From contig NZ_JAJMLZ010000008.1 of assembly GCF_022227765.1 (NCBI RefSeq), positions 124,001 through 188,000 of the forward strand: 64,000 nt of DNA. The letters run 5' to 3'. The DNA comes from Ectothiorhodospira shaposhnikovii. GTDB taxonomy: Bacteria > Pseudomonadota > Gammaproteobacteria > Ectothiorhodospirales > Ectothiorhodospiraceae. Positions 9,468 to 18,877 of the stretch are shown in pieces. Every line of letters starts with the position of its first letter. The stretch's first letter is position 1. The notes under the pieces are model-generated. The model saw nothing but the letters and a program-made list of their open reading frames with translations, did not search any database and was not told where the DNA came from. A program made the position numbers and the translations under genes.

Positions 9468-11554
9468 ACGAGATGCCTCGGATTCTCCTGGCTGATGATG
9501 ACATCACTGCACTCATGCTGATGGGTGCCGCCCTGGAAAAGGCCGGCTTCACCACGTTCAGCGTGCAGGATGGGGCGGAGGCCCTGGCCGCGTTTGAACA
9601 GACACGCTGCGACATGGTGCTACTGGATGTGGACATGCCCCGCATGGACGGCTTCCAGGTCTGTATCCACCTGCGTCGGCAGGCCGGTGATGAGTTGCCG
9701 ATCGTCATGGTCACCGGCATGGACGACCTGGACTCCATCGCACGGGCCTTCGAGGCGGGTGCTACGGACTTCCTTTCCAAGCCCATCCACTGGAACCTCA
9801 TCGGACACCGGGTGAAATACCTGTGGCGTGCCCATCTGACACGCCTTGCCCTGCATCGGGCCAATGCCCGCAACGCGGCCATCCTGAGCGCGTTGCCGGA
9901 CATCATGTTCCGTCTCACCAATGACGGCATGGTACTGGACAGGCTGGCCGGTCAGGATGACCATACCCACCCCCAGCCCGGCACCCACCTGCAACACAAT
10001 CTGCCCACCGAGGTTACCCAGGCCTATCTGGACGCGGTCAGGCAGGTGCGCGCGGAAGGGGGATTGCAACATATCGAATACACGCTCCCGGGGAAGGATC
10101 AGTCCTCCCGCTACTTCGAAACCCGGATCGTGCTCATCGACAGCCAGGAAACGCTCTGTCTGGTTCGTGACATCACGGCGCGCAAGGAAGCCGACTCCGA
10201 GATATACCGGCTGGCCTACTTCGATACCCTGACAGGGCTGGCAAACCGCCAACATCTCATGGAAAGACTGGAGGGCGAGATTCGCCGCGCCAGCGGCAAC
10301 CACAGTCAGCTTGGGGTGCTGTTCCTGGACCTGGATGGATTCAAGCACATCAACGACACCCTCGGCCACGCCACCGGTGACATGCTGCTGCAACATGCCT
10401 CCCAGCGCCTGCGACTGGGCGTCCGCCCCACTGATACGGTATCCCGCCCATCGCATGAATCCCGGGGGATGAATCTGGCGCGCCTCGGCGGTGACGAATT
10501 TACCGTGATCATTCCGGACATGATCCACCCCGAAGATGCCCTGACGGTGGCCCATCGGATACAGGAACTCATGCGCCAGCCCTTCTTCATCACGGGACGG
10601 GAAATGGTGCTGACCGCCAGCATCGGTATCGCCGTGTATCCGGATGATGGCGAGGATGCCGATACCCTGATCAAGCATGCGGATACCGCCATGTATCATG
10701 CCAAGTATCTGGGACGAGACAACATTCAGTTTTACAGCCCGTCCCTCACGCATCAGGCCATGCGGCGTCTGAACATGGAAACGGCACTGCGTCGCGCCCT
10801 GGAAGCCCAGGAGTTTTATCTCGTCTATCAGCCTCAACTGGACTTGAGCACGGGGCGGATCCTGTCGGTGGAAGCCCTGATCCGCTGGGCACATCCCCAG
10901 CAGGGCATGATCTCGCCGATGGAATTCATTCCCCTGGCTGAAAGCAATGGGCTGATCATCCCCATCGGTGAGTGGGTGTTGAGAACGGCATGCCGGGAAG
11001 TCGCGCACTGGCATGCCCGGGGACATCCCCTGCGGGTTGCGGTCAATCTTTCCCCGGCACAGTTCAGACACGGCGTCCTGACGGACATCGTTCGGGATAT
11101 CCTTCAGGACACCGGCCTGAAGGCCGCTCATCTGGAAATGGAAATCACGGAAAGCACCCTGATGGACGAAAGCGCCACCACCCTGCAGACCCTGCGCGAT
11201 CTACATGAAATGGGCCTGAAGATTTCCCTGGATGATTTCGGCACCGGCTATTCATCCATGAGCTACCTCAAGCGACTCCCCCTGCATAATCTCAAGGTGG
11301 ATCGCAGTTTCGTCAGCGGCCTGCCCCATGACACGGAGAGCCTGGCCATCATAAAAGCCATCATTTCCCTGGGGGAAAGCCTGGGTTTCACGGTGACCGC
11401 CGAGGGAGTCGAAACCCTGGCGCAGGCGGAAATACTGAAACAGCAATCCTGCCATGCCCTGCAGGGATATTATTTCAGCCAACCCGTATCGTCGGATCGG
11501 ATTCTTGCACTACTGGACAAGCACAAGAAAAACGACGGGCCGGCCTCGATCTGA
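9464..11554 (+). CDS. Response regulator with GGDEF and EAL domains
   Basis: This 696-residue cytoplasmic regulator makes and/or degrades cyclic di-GMP. The REC domain (residues 1-120) has DDD acidic residues and the phospho-acceptor in [16 protein letters not shown]-like linker follows (about 140-245). The GGDEF domain has an intact LARLGGDEF motif (about 342). The EAL domain has SVEALIRW (about 469), [21 protein letters not shown] and AEGVET, so catalytic metal ligands are retained. Both activities therefore appear possible. The start overlaps the kinase stop in an ATGA, which strongly suggests the two are cognate. The TonB-dependent receptor begins about 50 bp downstream on the same strand. 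Confidence 0.93.
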   Translation: MNEMPRILLADDDITALMLMGAALEKAGFTTFSVQDGAEALAAFEQTRCDMVLLDVDMPRMDGFQVCIHLRRQAGDELPIVMVTGMDDLDSIARAFEAGATDFLSKPIHWNLIGHRVKYLWRAHLTRLALHRANARNAAILSALPDIMFRLTNDGMVLDRLAGQDDHTHPQPGTHLQHNLPTEVTQAYLDAVRQVRAEGGLQHIEYTLPGKDQSSRYFETRIVLIDSQETLCLVRDITARKEADSEIYRLAYFDTLTGLANRQHLMERLEGEIRRASGNHSQLGVLFLDLDGFKHINDTLGHATGDMLLQHASQRLRLGVRPTDTVSRPSHESRGMNLARLGGDEFTVIIPDMIHPEDALTVAHRIQELMRQPFFITGREMVLTASIGIAVYPDDGEDADTLIKHADTAMYHAKYLGRDNIQFYSPSLTHQAMRRLNMETALRRALEAQEFYLVYQPQLDLSTGRILSVEALIRWAHPQQGMISPMEFIPLAESNGLIIPIGEWVLRTACREVAHWHARGHPLRVAVNLSPAQFRHGVLTDIVRDILQDTGLKAAHLEMEITESTLMDESATTLQTLRDLHEMGLKISLDDFGTGYSSMSYLKRLPLHNLKVDRSFVSGLPHDTESLAIIKAIISLGESLGFTVTAEGVETLAQAEILKQQSCHALQGYYFSQPVSSDRILALLDKHKKNDGPASI

Positions 11555-11607
11555 GACAAGCCGCAATCCGAGGCCGACAGCGGCATCATTCACCGAGTGA
11601 GCGCATC

Positions 11608-13665
11608 ATGGACAGACCGGCAAACCCAAGACGAATGCCCTCCATGGTACTCCCCGTCTTGATGCTCGGCTGTGTCCTGCCGCCCTCCCAGGCCGCGGCC
11701 ATCGAACACTTTCTGGAACTGTCCCTGGAAGATCTCCTCCAGCAGGAAGTCATCTCCGTCAGCCGTCGATCCCAGCGTCTGTCCGATGTCGCCGCCGCCG
11801 TGCATGTCATCACGGCCGAAGACATCCGCCGCTCGGGAGCCCGTTCCCTACCGGAAGCACTGCGACTGTCCCCGGGGGTGGACGTTGCTCGCGTCAGCGA
11901 GGATCGCTGGGCCGTTTCCATTCGCAGTCACACGGAGTATCTGTCCAACAAGCTCATGGTGCTGGTGGATGGACGCAACGCCTACAGCCCGAGTTTCTCC
12001 GGCGTACTGTGGAATACCCTGCAGATCCCTCTTGAAAACATCGACCGCATTGAAGTCATCCGAGGCCCCGGAGGCGCGGTCTGGGGCGTGAATGCCGTCA
12101 ACGGGGTCATCAATATCATCACCCGCTCCTCACACGCCGCTCACGGCACCCTGGTCAGCGCGGGCTTCGGCAACGATACCGGTCCGTTCGCCCTGTTGAG
12201 GCAGGGCGGCCCCTGGGGAGAAGACCGGAGTTTCAACGTGTATCTGCAAACCCGGGAGGGCCGCGACTCCCTGACCGAGACCGGCGATGATCACCATGAT
12301 CGGTCGGATCATCTGTCCGCCGGTTTCCGCCTGGATGGAGGACAGACAGGCGACAATTGGATGATGGCGGGGAGTCTGTTTCGAGCCGACTCGGATGGTA
12401 TCGGCGTTGTCCGTGACCCGCTCTCCCCACCCACCTACCGGCGGGTGGAAACCATCACCGACCGCTTCTCCGGCGTGGATCTGCAGGGGGAGCTGATCCG
12501 GCAGACCTCGGAACATTCAGAGATCAGGTTCAATGCCTCCTGGAGTTACTCCGACGTGGAGGCGATCATGCTGGCGGATCAGCAACAGCACATCGTCGAC
12601 CTGGAGTTCCAGCAGCGCCTGGATGTTCCCGACCGGCATGCCATCACCTGGGGGGCCGGCTATCGCTGGTACGACGACAGCATCTCCGGCGGTCTGACCA
12701 CCCGCTTTGATCGGCCCCGGGAAACACTCCATATCGCCAGCCTGTTTGCACAAAATGAAATCCTGCTGAATCAGGGGCTGCGCCTGAGTCTGGGCGGCCG
12801 CCTTGATCACAACAGCTACACGAGCACGGAATTCCAGCCGACGATCCGCATGTTGTGGAACGTGACACCCCGGCACAGTCTCTGGACATCCCTGTCCCGT
12901 GCCAAACGCATCCCATCCCGGGGCGAGCGCACGGCGGACTATATCCTGACGGTGGCCCGTCCGGGTCAGTTCCGGCTCGATCGACCGGTGGATGACGCCC
13001 TGGCAAACCTGCCGATACAGGGTGAGGTGCGCGGCAACGATGCCTACGGCTCGGAACGTCTGACGGCCTTCGAAGCAGGTTACCGCGGCCACCCCTCTCC
13101 CGGTCTCTACCTGGATCTGACCGCTTTCGTGCATCGCTATGACAATCTCAGGTCAGCAACGACGGTGACGGACCCTGACATGCTGTTGATGGGTGAAAAC
13201 GATGCCTATCTGATCGCCCCCACCCAATTCATCAATCGCGGAGAACTCACCGTCACGGGGGTGGAACTATCGGGTGACTGGCGTGCCGGTGAAGCCCTGC
13301 GTTTCCAGCTTGCCTACAGCTTCAACGATATCGGTGAATTCACCGGCGGCGATCGCCTGTTTTCCAGCTTCATCCCCAGGCATATCGCATCCTTGCGCAG
13401 CGCATGGAACATCGGTCACCAGATGGACATGGACCTCTGGATCAGGCACGTGGACAGGCGCCACCAGCCTTTTCTCCCCCCCCTGGACGCGTATACCACG
13501 ATGGACCTGAGACTGGCCTGGCGACCGGAGAGGCAACTGGAACTGGCCCTGGTAGCCCAGAATCTGCTGGATTCCGAACGCACGGAATATTATTCCCTGA
13601 CCCCCACCTTCCTGCCGACCCAGACCCGTCGCGGTTTCTATGGACAAATCAGGCTGAGTTTCTGA
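11608..13665 (+). CDS. TonB-dependent outer membrane receptor
   Basis: This 685-residue outer-membrane beta-barrel receptor takes up a ligand using TonB energy or acts as a surface sensor. An N-terminal export signal ends near PSQAAA. The following stretch, LSLEDLLQQEVISVSRRSQR, is typical of receptors linked to YfiR-type proteins. The plug domain contains VHVITAEDIRRSGARSLPEA, IRGPGGAVWGVNAVNGVINI and related motifs. The barrel ends with phenylalanine (RRGFYGQIRLSF), as expected for BAM-inserted porins. ATG 11608 is used; ATG 11635 is an alternative. It is the last gene of the YfiR/kinase/regulator cluster, so its ligand may be the signal. The substrate cannot be read from sequence. Confidence 0.9.
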   Translation: MDRPANPRRMPSMVLPVLMLGCVLPPSQAAAIEHFLELSLEDLLQQEVISVSRRSQRLSDVAAAVHVITAEDIRRSGARSLPEALRLSPGVDVARVSEDRWAVSIRSHTEYLSNKLMVLVDGRNAYSPSFSGVLWNTLQIPLENIDRIEVIRGPGGAVWGVNAVNGVINIITRSSHAAHGTLVSAGFGNDTGPFALLRQGGPWGEDRSFNVYLQTREGRDSLTETGDDHHDRSDHLSAGFRLDGGQTGDNWMMAGSLFRADSDGIGVVRDPLSPPTYRRVETITDRFSGVDLQGELIRQTSEHSEIRFNASWSYSDVEAIMLADQQQHIVDLEFQQRLDVPDRHAITWGAGYRWYDDSISGGLTTRFDRPRETLHIASLFAQNEILLNQGLRLSLGGRLDHNSYTSTEFQPTIRMLWNVTPRHSLWTSLSRAKRIPSRGERTADYILTVARPGQFRLDRPVDDALANLPIQGEVRGNDAYGSERLTAFEAGYRGHPSPGLYLDLTAFVHRYDNLRSATTVTDPDMLLMGENDAYLIAPTQFINRGELTVTGVELSGDWRAGEALRFQLAYSFNDIGEFTGGDRLFSSFIPRHIASLRSAWNIGHQMDMDLWIRHVDRRHQPFLPPLDAYTTMDLRLAWRPERQLELALVAQNLLDSERTEYYSLTPTFLPTQTRRGFYGQIRLSF

Positions 13666-13725
13666 GTTCAAACAGGCCCAGTGGCCCGATTCTCCGGGAC
13701 ACTCCCGCGAAATACCGCATCGCCA

Positions 13726-13743
13726 CTCCCGCGAAAGCGGGAG
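13726..13743. repeat. Short palindrome of the CTCCCGC-GAAA-GCGGGAG type
   Basis: A perfect 7-bp stem closes a GAAA tetraloop, about 60 bp downstream of the TonB receptor gene. It resembles the widespread dispersed palindromes built on TCCCGC...GCGGGA, of which a longer copy lies at 25104-25129. It may stabilise the 3' end of the receptor transcript; no T-run follows. Confidence 0.5.
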
Positions 13744-13943
13744 CCCAGGACTGATAACCACGCCACAAAACCCCATCCCTTCAAAACAACGTCAAAAAAA
13801 AAGAACCCCCCTGTCATCCCTGAGTTCTAGCTTCCGACTCATGACACTGAACCCATGGGGTCATGTCATCCGTCGGATCGCGAATAACCGACGGTCATCC
13901 GAAAACACGCCAGAACTTTTATTATTTCAGGGAGGCAAGACCC

Positions 13944-15779
13944 GTGATCCTGCGCAAGAAATCCACCCGCCCAGCGGCGGCGGCCGCCATGCTCCTGACC
14001 GCCATGTGGCTGGCTACGCCGGCCCATGCCACCCAGGTCCGCAATGTCATCGTCCTCATCCCGGACGGCATGTCCCAGTCCGTCGTCACCCTGGGACGCC
14101 TGTATCGAGGAGAAAACCTCGCCCTGGACGAGATCGCCAGCGGCATGGTCAATACCAGCATGGCCAACTCGATCATCACCGGCTCCGCCGCCGCCGGCAC
14201 GGCCTTCTCCACCGGTTACAAGACCACTGAACCCTTCATCGGGCTGGCCCCGCGCCCGGACGACGCCATCAGCAACTACACCCTGCCGATGGACGTGCCC
14301 GGGGCGTCGGAAGCCGATCGCTGGGACTGGCTGGCCTATCGCCCCCTGGCCACGGTGCTCGAGGGCGCCAAACTCAAGGGCAAGTCCACCGGCCTGGTGG
14401 CCACCAGCCGCATCAGCCATGCCACCCCGGCTGCCTTCGGGGCGCATGTGGACAACCGCAATAACGAAAACGAGATCACCCGTCACCTGGTCTATCAGAA
14501 TCTGGACGTGGCCTTCGGTGGCGGCAGCCGCCACCTACTGCCCAACAGCGCCGGCGGCAGCCGCACCGATGGGGAAAACCTTAGGCAGGTCCTGCTGGAT
14601 CGTGGCTATGCGTATGTGGAAACCGCCCAGGAACTGGCCACCGTGCGCACCACACCGGTATGGGGCATGTTTGCCTCCAGTCACATGATGCCCGACCTGG
14701 ACCGGCGCTACCTGCTTGAAAACGGCCATCGTTACCCCGGCAATGCCGCCGAGCAGGCTCAGGCCGAGCCGTCCCTGGCCGAGATGACCGCCAAGGCCAT
14801 CGAACTGCTCTCCCAGAATCGCTCCGGCTTCTTCCTCATGGTGGAAGGCAGTCAGGTAGACTGGGCCGGCCATGCCACCGATCCGGCCTACAAGCTGCAG
14901 GACTTCCTGGCCTTTGACGATGCGGTACGGGTCGCCCTGGACTTCGCCGAGAAAGACCGCCAGACCATGATCATTGTGGTCCCCGACCATAATACCGGCG
15001 CCCTCACCCTGGGCAATTTCGCCACTTCCAGCAACTACACCAGCACCTCCGTGGAAAAGGTGATCGACCCGCTCAAGGGCATGAAGGTGACGGCAGGCTT
15101 CATTGCCGCTCAGTTGCCCCGCAACCCGGGCAATGACGACATCCGTCAAGCGGTACAGAACTACTGGGGCATTAGCCTGACCGAAGACGATGCGAACGCC
15201 ATCCGCAGTGCCGCCGCCAGCGTCGGCATGACCTATGCCATCGGCCGCGTGGTGAGTGAGCGCCACACCATTTTCGGCTGGAGCACCCATGGTCACACCG
15301 GTGAAGACGTTCCCCTGTGGAGCTTCGGCCCCGGCGCCCCCAGAGGTTACCTGGACAACACGGAAATCGCCCAGGCGGTGGCCAAGGCCTTCGGCCTGAA
15401 CCTGTCCCTGACCCACCCCGCCGGCCTCAATCAGCGTCTCTTCGTGGATGTGCACGAACACTTCCCCGAGGCCGTGGTTGACCGCTCCAATCCGCAGAAG
15501 CCGGTCATCCGCATGGGGGAATGGCACATGTCCTCCGGCACCGACCTGCTCTACCGGAATGACCAGAGCTGCCAGATGGAGGGCTTGGCGGTCTATGTGC
15601 CCCGGGCGGCCAACAATCAGGGCCGCGCCTTCGTTCCGGCCCAGGCCATCGAGCTGATGCAAAACTCCAATCAGTGGCAGCGCCACTGCGGCAGTCACCT
15701 GCCGAACCTGGGTCAGAGCATCCGCGACCGGGTTCAGGAAAGACTGTCTGAAAGACTGGGAGACCGCTTCCCCCGCTGA
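13944..15779 (+). CDS. Secreted alkaline phosphatase (PhoA superfamily)
   Basis: This exported phosphomonoesterase scavenges phosphate. I chose GTG 13944 because a perfect GGAGG lies 8 nt upstream and the protein then starts with a signal peptide (RKKSTRPAAAAAMLL..., cleavage after ATPAHA), giving 611 residues; the frame is open further upstream. Alkaline phosphatase landmarks are VIVLIPDGMS, the nucleophile region ITGSAAAGTAFSTGYKT, EGSQVDWAGHATDP, VVPDHNTG and STHGHTGEDVPLWSFGPGA, which carry the metal-binding Asp and His residues. The usual Asp before the nucleophilic Ser is Gly here. A CTGTCAT heptamer at 13811 resembles half a Pho box but has no good partner, so PhoB control is uncertain. 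UshA and the choice-of-anchor I protein are other likely phosphate-scavenging genes in the window. Confidence 0.9.
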   Translation: MILRKKSTRPAAAAAMLLTAMWLATPAHATQVRNVIVLIPDGMSQSVVTLGRLYRGENLALDEIASGMVNTSMANSIITGSAAAGTAFSTGYKTTEPFIGLAPRPDDAISNYTLPMDVPGASEADRWDWLAYRPLATVLEGAKLKGKSTGLVATSRISHATPAAFGAHVDNRNNENEITRHLVYQNLDVAFGGGSRHLLPNSAGGSRTDGENLRQVLLDRGYAYVETAQELATVRTTPVWGMFASSHMMPDLDRRYLLENGHRYPGNAAEQAQAEPSLAEMTAKAIELLSQNRSGFFLMVEGSQVDWAGHATDPAYKLQDFLAFDDAVRVALDFAEKDRQTMIIVVPDHNTGALTLGNFATSSNYTSTSVEKVIDPLKGMKVTAGFIAAQLPRNPGNDDIRQAVQNYWGISLTEDDANAIRSAAASVGMTYAIGRVVSERHTIFGWSTHGHTGEDVPLWSFGPGAPRGYLDNTEIAQAVAKAFGLNLSLTHPAGLNQRLFVDVHEHFPEAVVDRSNPQKPVIRMGEWHMSSGTDLLYRNDQSCQMEGLAVYVPRAANNQGRAFVPAQAIELMQNSNQWQRHCGSHLPNLGQSIRDRVQERLSERLGDRFPR

Positions 15780-15799
15780 GCCCCCGAGTCTCATTGCGC

Positions 15800-15828
15800 G
15801 CCTTCTCCGCCGTCACGGCGGAGAAGGC
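15800..15828. terminator. Perfect 14-bp inverted repeat between convergent genes
   Basis: GCCTTCTCCGCCGT and its exact complement flank a single base, midway between the alkaline phosphatase stop (15779) and the SiaD stop (15836). The position and symmetry suit a bidirectional transcription stop. No clear U-tract follows on either strand, so it may work as a Rho-assisted or RNA-stabilising hairpin. Confidence 0.5.
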
Positions 15829-15835
15829 CTGGCTG

Positions 15836-16612
15836 TTATGGAAGGCCCCGAATACAGTCTGCCACCACCTCGATACGATCCCGACCACTATGCTTGGCCC
15901 TGTAGAGGGCGTCATCGGCGCAAATGTAGAGCCGATCAAAGGAAGTACCGGCCGAGGCAAGGGCAATACCGAAGGAAGCCGTCACCCGAAGTCCGGGATG
16001 ACCATCCCGGCGCACGGCACGAATGGCATCGGCAATGCAACCTGCGCAGCCCAGCGCCTTACCGGCGATCTGCCCGGGCAAAATCACCGCGAACTCTTCG
16101 CCCCCCAGTCGGCCGCACAGGCCATCCTCGGGAGCGAGGGTGCGCATGGCCCCGGCCACATCCCTTAGAATCTGGTCACCCACCGGATGTCCATAGCGGT
16201 CGTTGACCTGCTTGAAATGGTCGATATCCATCAGAATCAAGGCCATTGCCTGGACCGCCAGCAAGGCTTCCGCCTCGTCAATGAGGGTCTCCCGATTAAG
16301 CAGGCCGGTGAGGCCGTCGTGCCGGTTCCGGTAGGCCAAGCCGCGGGTCAGCTCGGTGAGGCGCTGATTGGCCCGGCTCAGCTCCCGCTCCGTGCGATCG
16401 GCATGGTTGATGAGACGACGCATGTCCCTGATGACCCGGTCGAACTCCCGGATCAGCGCCTCCAGAGCGCGCCGATGATCCTGATGATTACCGTTGTCAA
16501 GGGCTTGGCAAGCAGTCTCCAGGGCTCGGATTTCGGACTCAAAGAGATCCGGCGGCTTCCCTCGCCCGTCCCGGCCACCATCCGCAAAATCTGCAGGGGT
16601 TCCGATGCTCAT
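15836..16612 (-). CDS. siaD: SiaD-like diguanylate cyclase
   Basis: This 258-residue cytoplasmic GGDEF protein synthesises cyclic di-GMP. An N-terminal helical/coiled-coil segment (about residues 25-95, ending near TERELSRANQRLTELTRGL) precedes a GGDEF domain with RHDGLTGLLNR, MDIDHFKQVNDRYGHPVGD and the active-site motif RLGGEEF. It overlaps the upstream siaC by an ATGA and ends the five-gene minus-strand run. In Pseudomonas aeruginosa, unphosphorylated SiaC binds and activates SiaD. The conserved gene order and size argue for the same control here. Confidence 0.9.
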   Translation of the reverse strand: MSIGTPADFADGGRDGRGKPPDLFESEIRALETACQALDNGNHQDHRRALEALIREFDRVIRDMRRLINHADRTERELSRANQRLTELTRGLAYRNRHDGLTGLLNRETLIDEAEALLAVQAMALILMDIDHFKQVNDRYGHPVGDQILRDVAGAMRTLAPEDGLCGRLGGEEFAVILPGQIAGKALGCAGCIADAIRAVRRDGHPGLRVTASFGIALASAGTSFDRLYICADDALYRAKHSGRDRIEVVADCIRGLP

Positions 16613-17001
16613 GAAGTCTCTATCGGGAGAGTCCGAAAGTGGATCTCAGGAAAGTCATCCGCCAGCTCCTGGCCAAACTCCAGCATGGTGTCGTCCTCGG
16701 CGTCGTGGTACCAGTCCAAGGTAATCTGGTTGCCGAGCTTGGCAGCGGCGTTGAGTTCGTCCACCAGATTGAACAGCATCTTGGTGCTGGAGCTGTTGAA
16801 ATACCGGAGCTCGATGATCACCTGTACCTCACCCTCTTCCAGGGAGCCCAGGAAATCCCGGGTACGTTGCAGGATCTCGTGATAGAAGCCGACCGCACTT
16901 TCGGGATAGGACTCCCCCCGAATGCATAGACGGCGAGCGGCAAAATCGAAGTCCACTTCGGGGGTATTGGGGGAAGGCGGAATATAGAGTCTGGTTTCCA
17001 T
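16609..17001 (-). CDS. siaC: SiaC family regulatory phosphoprotein (DUF1987)
   Basis: This 130-residue protein matches the SiaC/DUF1987 family. It opens with a short strand ending in PEVDFDF, then IRGESYPESAVGFYHEIL, VIIELRYFNSSSTKMLFNLV and the tail TLDWYHDAEDDTMLEFG. The Ser-Ser-Ser-Thr stretch matches the region that holds the phosphorylated residue in the Pseudomonas protein. SiaC is phosphorylated by SiaB, dephosphorylated by SiaA and, when unphosphorylated, switches on the SiaD cyclase. The start ATG has AGGAG about 7 nt upstream. The gene lies 24 bp after siaB and overlaps siaD. Confidence 0.92.
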   Translation of the reverse strand: METRLYIPPSPNTPEVDFDFAARRLCIRGESYPESAVGFYHEILQRTRDFLGSLEEGEVQVIIELRYFNSSSTKMLFNLVDELNAAAKLGNQITLDWYHDAEDDTMLEFGQELADDFPEIHFRTLPIETS

Positions 17002-17025
17002 GAAGTCGCTCCTGCGAATCGGACC

Positions 17026-17595
17026 TTAGAGGGTAGCCTTGAGGGTGAACAGCACATCCCCGCAAGGATTGGTTTCCAGGGCATATTCGATGGGTCCGCT
17101 GCTGTCACGCGCGATGGTCAGAAGCCCAAGCCCCGCCCCCTTGCTGTGCTCCGGTGCTTCCCGGCGCAGCTGCTCCCGGTACGATTGCCGTATCTGGTCC
17201 ACGGACATGACTCGCAAGGCCTCCAGCTCCTGGCGCAGCTGCTGTGCCCACTCAGGGGTCACCGGGTTCTTGCAGATAATGAGAAAGTGCCCCGACTCCT
17301 GCGTGATACACACCGAGCCGGCCCGCATCTCATGCGTCCGGTCCGACTCAAGGGTCAGCTGATCGCTGGAGTAATGGACGATGTTCTGCGCCATTTCGAT
17401 GAAGATGGAAAAGATCTTGCGGCGCAGACTACCCGGAGTCTCGGAACATTCCAGCCGCAGGCGCACCGCATCACCGATGGCGTTAATGATGTTCTGGGAG
17501 AAATAGCCGACGTAATAAAACACCAGCCCCTGGTTCCGAGTGATGCACGCCTGGCGATCGTGACAGGGAGAAAGATACTGATTCATGTGGGTCAT
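17026..17595 (-). CDS. siaB: SiaB family protein kinase
   Basis: This cytoplasmic GHKL-type serine/threonine kinase of about 189 residues phosphorylates SiaC. After an N-terminal helix, the N-box-like IFIEMAQNIVHYSSD and the glycine-rich lid KGAGLGLLTIARDSS mark the ATP site. I chose ATG 17595 (ATG 17586 is also possible) because it falls 5 nt after the siaA stop; the frame is open further upstream but would then lie inside siaA. The family also carries the DUF6272 label. It sits in the expected order siaA-siaB-siaC-siaD. Confidence 0.88.
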   Translation of the reverse strand: MTHMNQYLSPCHDRQACITRNQGLVFYYVGYFSQNIINAIGDAVRLRLECSETPGSLRRKIFSIFIEMAQNIVHYSSDQLTLESDRTHEMRAGSVCITQESGHFLIICKNPVTPEWAQQLRQELEALRVMSVDQIRQSYREQLRREAPEHSKGAGLGLLTIARDSSGPIEYALETNPCGDVLFTLKATL

Positions 17596-17599
17596 CCGC

Positions 17600-18877
17600 T
17601 CAGACACCAGGCCACAACAAGGCGAGTAAGGTGAGGTCATCCCGCAGCACCTGTCGGCCGCGATATTCGTTGAAGGCTTGCATGAAGACATGCTTCTGAC
17701 CGGACATGTCCAGTGCGCGAGTCTCCAACAGAGTCTGGACAAGCCGTTTCTTGCCGAAGGCAATCCGTCGACGACCACCGATCTGGTCGATCACCCCATC
17801 GCTGGCCAGATAGAGACGCTGCCCGGGGGCCATGTCCAGCCGCTGGTTGCGCCACTCGTGATCCACCGGTGTAGCCGCGTAGCCCACCCCGCGACGCTCG
17901 GAGCGGATCACCTCGCCATGCCCCCCGCCTTCCGGGCGGATACGGATCAATGGCATCCGCGCCCCCGCATGCAGAACATGACCGGCGTCGGGAAACCCGC
18001 GCACTATGAGCCCCTCCAGGCCGTCATCAGAGTTGTCCGGATGCTCCGAACTCCGGGAAGATGCGCTATGCTGGCTCAAGGTCTGCTTGATGTAACGGTT
18101 CATGGAGGCCAGGAGCAGCGCCGGATCATCATGGCCATGGCTTGCTATGGCCCGTTCCAGGGCGGCCCCCGCAATCAGGGTCATGAAGGCACCGGGCACG
18201 CCGTGGCCCGTGCAGTCGAACACGGCGACAAGAAAGCCATCCGCCAGGTTGAAGCACTGAAAGATATCGCCGCCCACCGTGTCCCTGGGCTGCCACAGCA
18301 CCCAATGGGCATTTGGAAAGCGGTCCGCCAGGGCCTGGCGGGAAGACTTGAGCAGGGAGGACTGAATCAGGCTGGCGTAATCGATACTGTCCACCAGCTG
18401 GCGGTGCTGCCGGGCCTGTAGATCGTTCATGGCCTGCATCAGGTCCAGAACATGCCCCACGCCCCGATAGCAACCATCCTCCACCAGGATGAACCCATCC
18501 GCGAACACCTTCTCTCCCGTTTGTACCGCCAGGGCAGTCAGGGTGTCGATGGAGGTATCCACGTCCACCACCAGGGGATTCTTGTCCATGAAGGCGATGC
18601 AGCTCTGGCGGCTGTAGAGTTCAGGGTAATAGGGCTTGGCCATCATGTTATGAAACAGGCTGCGATTGATCAGCCCCATGGGACGCTCTCCATGCACCAC
18701 CGGCAGATTCTGTAGCTGGCGCTTGAGGCTGAAGATCTGGGCAATCTGCTCGTTGGTATGGCCCGGGGTTACGGGATCCACGTGAATCAGCAGATCCTGG
18801 GCAGACCCGATGAAATGGCGGGAAAGGGCCGAGGGAAGATTGTCCCCATCCTGACACTGAACGGGTGAAGCGGTCAT
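17600..18877 (-). CDS. siaA: SiaA-like PP2C (SpoIIE) phosphatase with N-terminal CBS-like module
   Basis: This 425-residue protein phosphatase probably dephosphorylates SiaC. The C-terminal SpoIIE/PP2C domain (about 190-425) shows WQPRDTVGGDIFQCF, FDCTGHGVPGAFMTLIAG and, near the end, LYLASDGVIDQIG. Known SiaA proteins are membrane sensors with a periplasmic domain and HAMP. Here no membrane segment is visible. Instead residues 30-170 look like a CBS-pair region (LQNLPVVHGERPMGLINR, then FMDKNPLVVDVDTSIDTL) that parallels the central part of the preceding EAL-CBS-GGDEF protein. The start overlaps that gene's stop by ATGA. I infer a soluble variant that reads an intracellular ligand or partner. 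Confidence 0.85.
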   Translation of the reverse strand: MTASPVQCQDGDNLPSALSRHFIGSAQDLLIHVDPVTPGHTNEQIAQIFSLKRQLQNLPVVHGERPMGLINRSLFHNMMAKPYYPELYSRQSCIAFMDKNPLVVDVDTSIDTLTALAVQTGEKVFADGFILVEDGCYRGVGHVLDLMQAMNDLQARQHRQLVDSIDYASLIQSSLLKSSRQALADRFPNAHWVLWQPRDTVGGDIFQCFNLADGFLVAVFDCTGHGVPGAFMTLIAGAALERAIASHGHDDPALLLASMNRYIKQTLSQHSASSRSSEHPDNSDDGLEGLIVRGFPDAGHVLHAGARMPLIRIRPEGGGHGEVIRSERRGVGYAATPVDHEWRNQRLDMAPGQRLYLASDGVIDQIGGRRRIAFGKKRLVQTLLETRALDMSGQKHVFMQAFNEYRGRQVLRDDLTLLALLWPGV

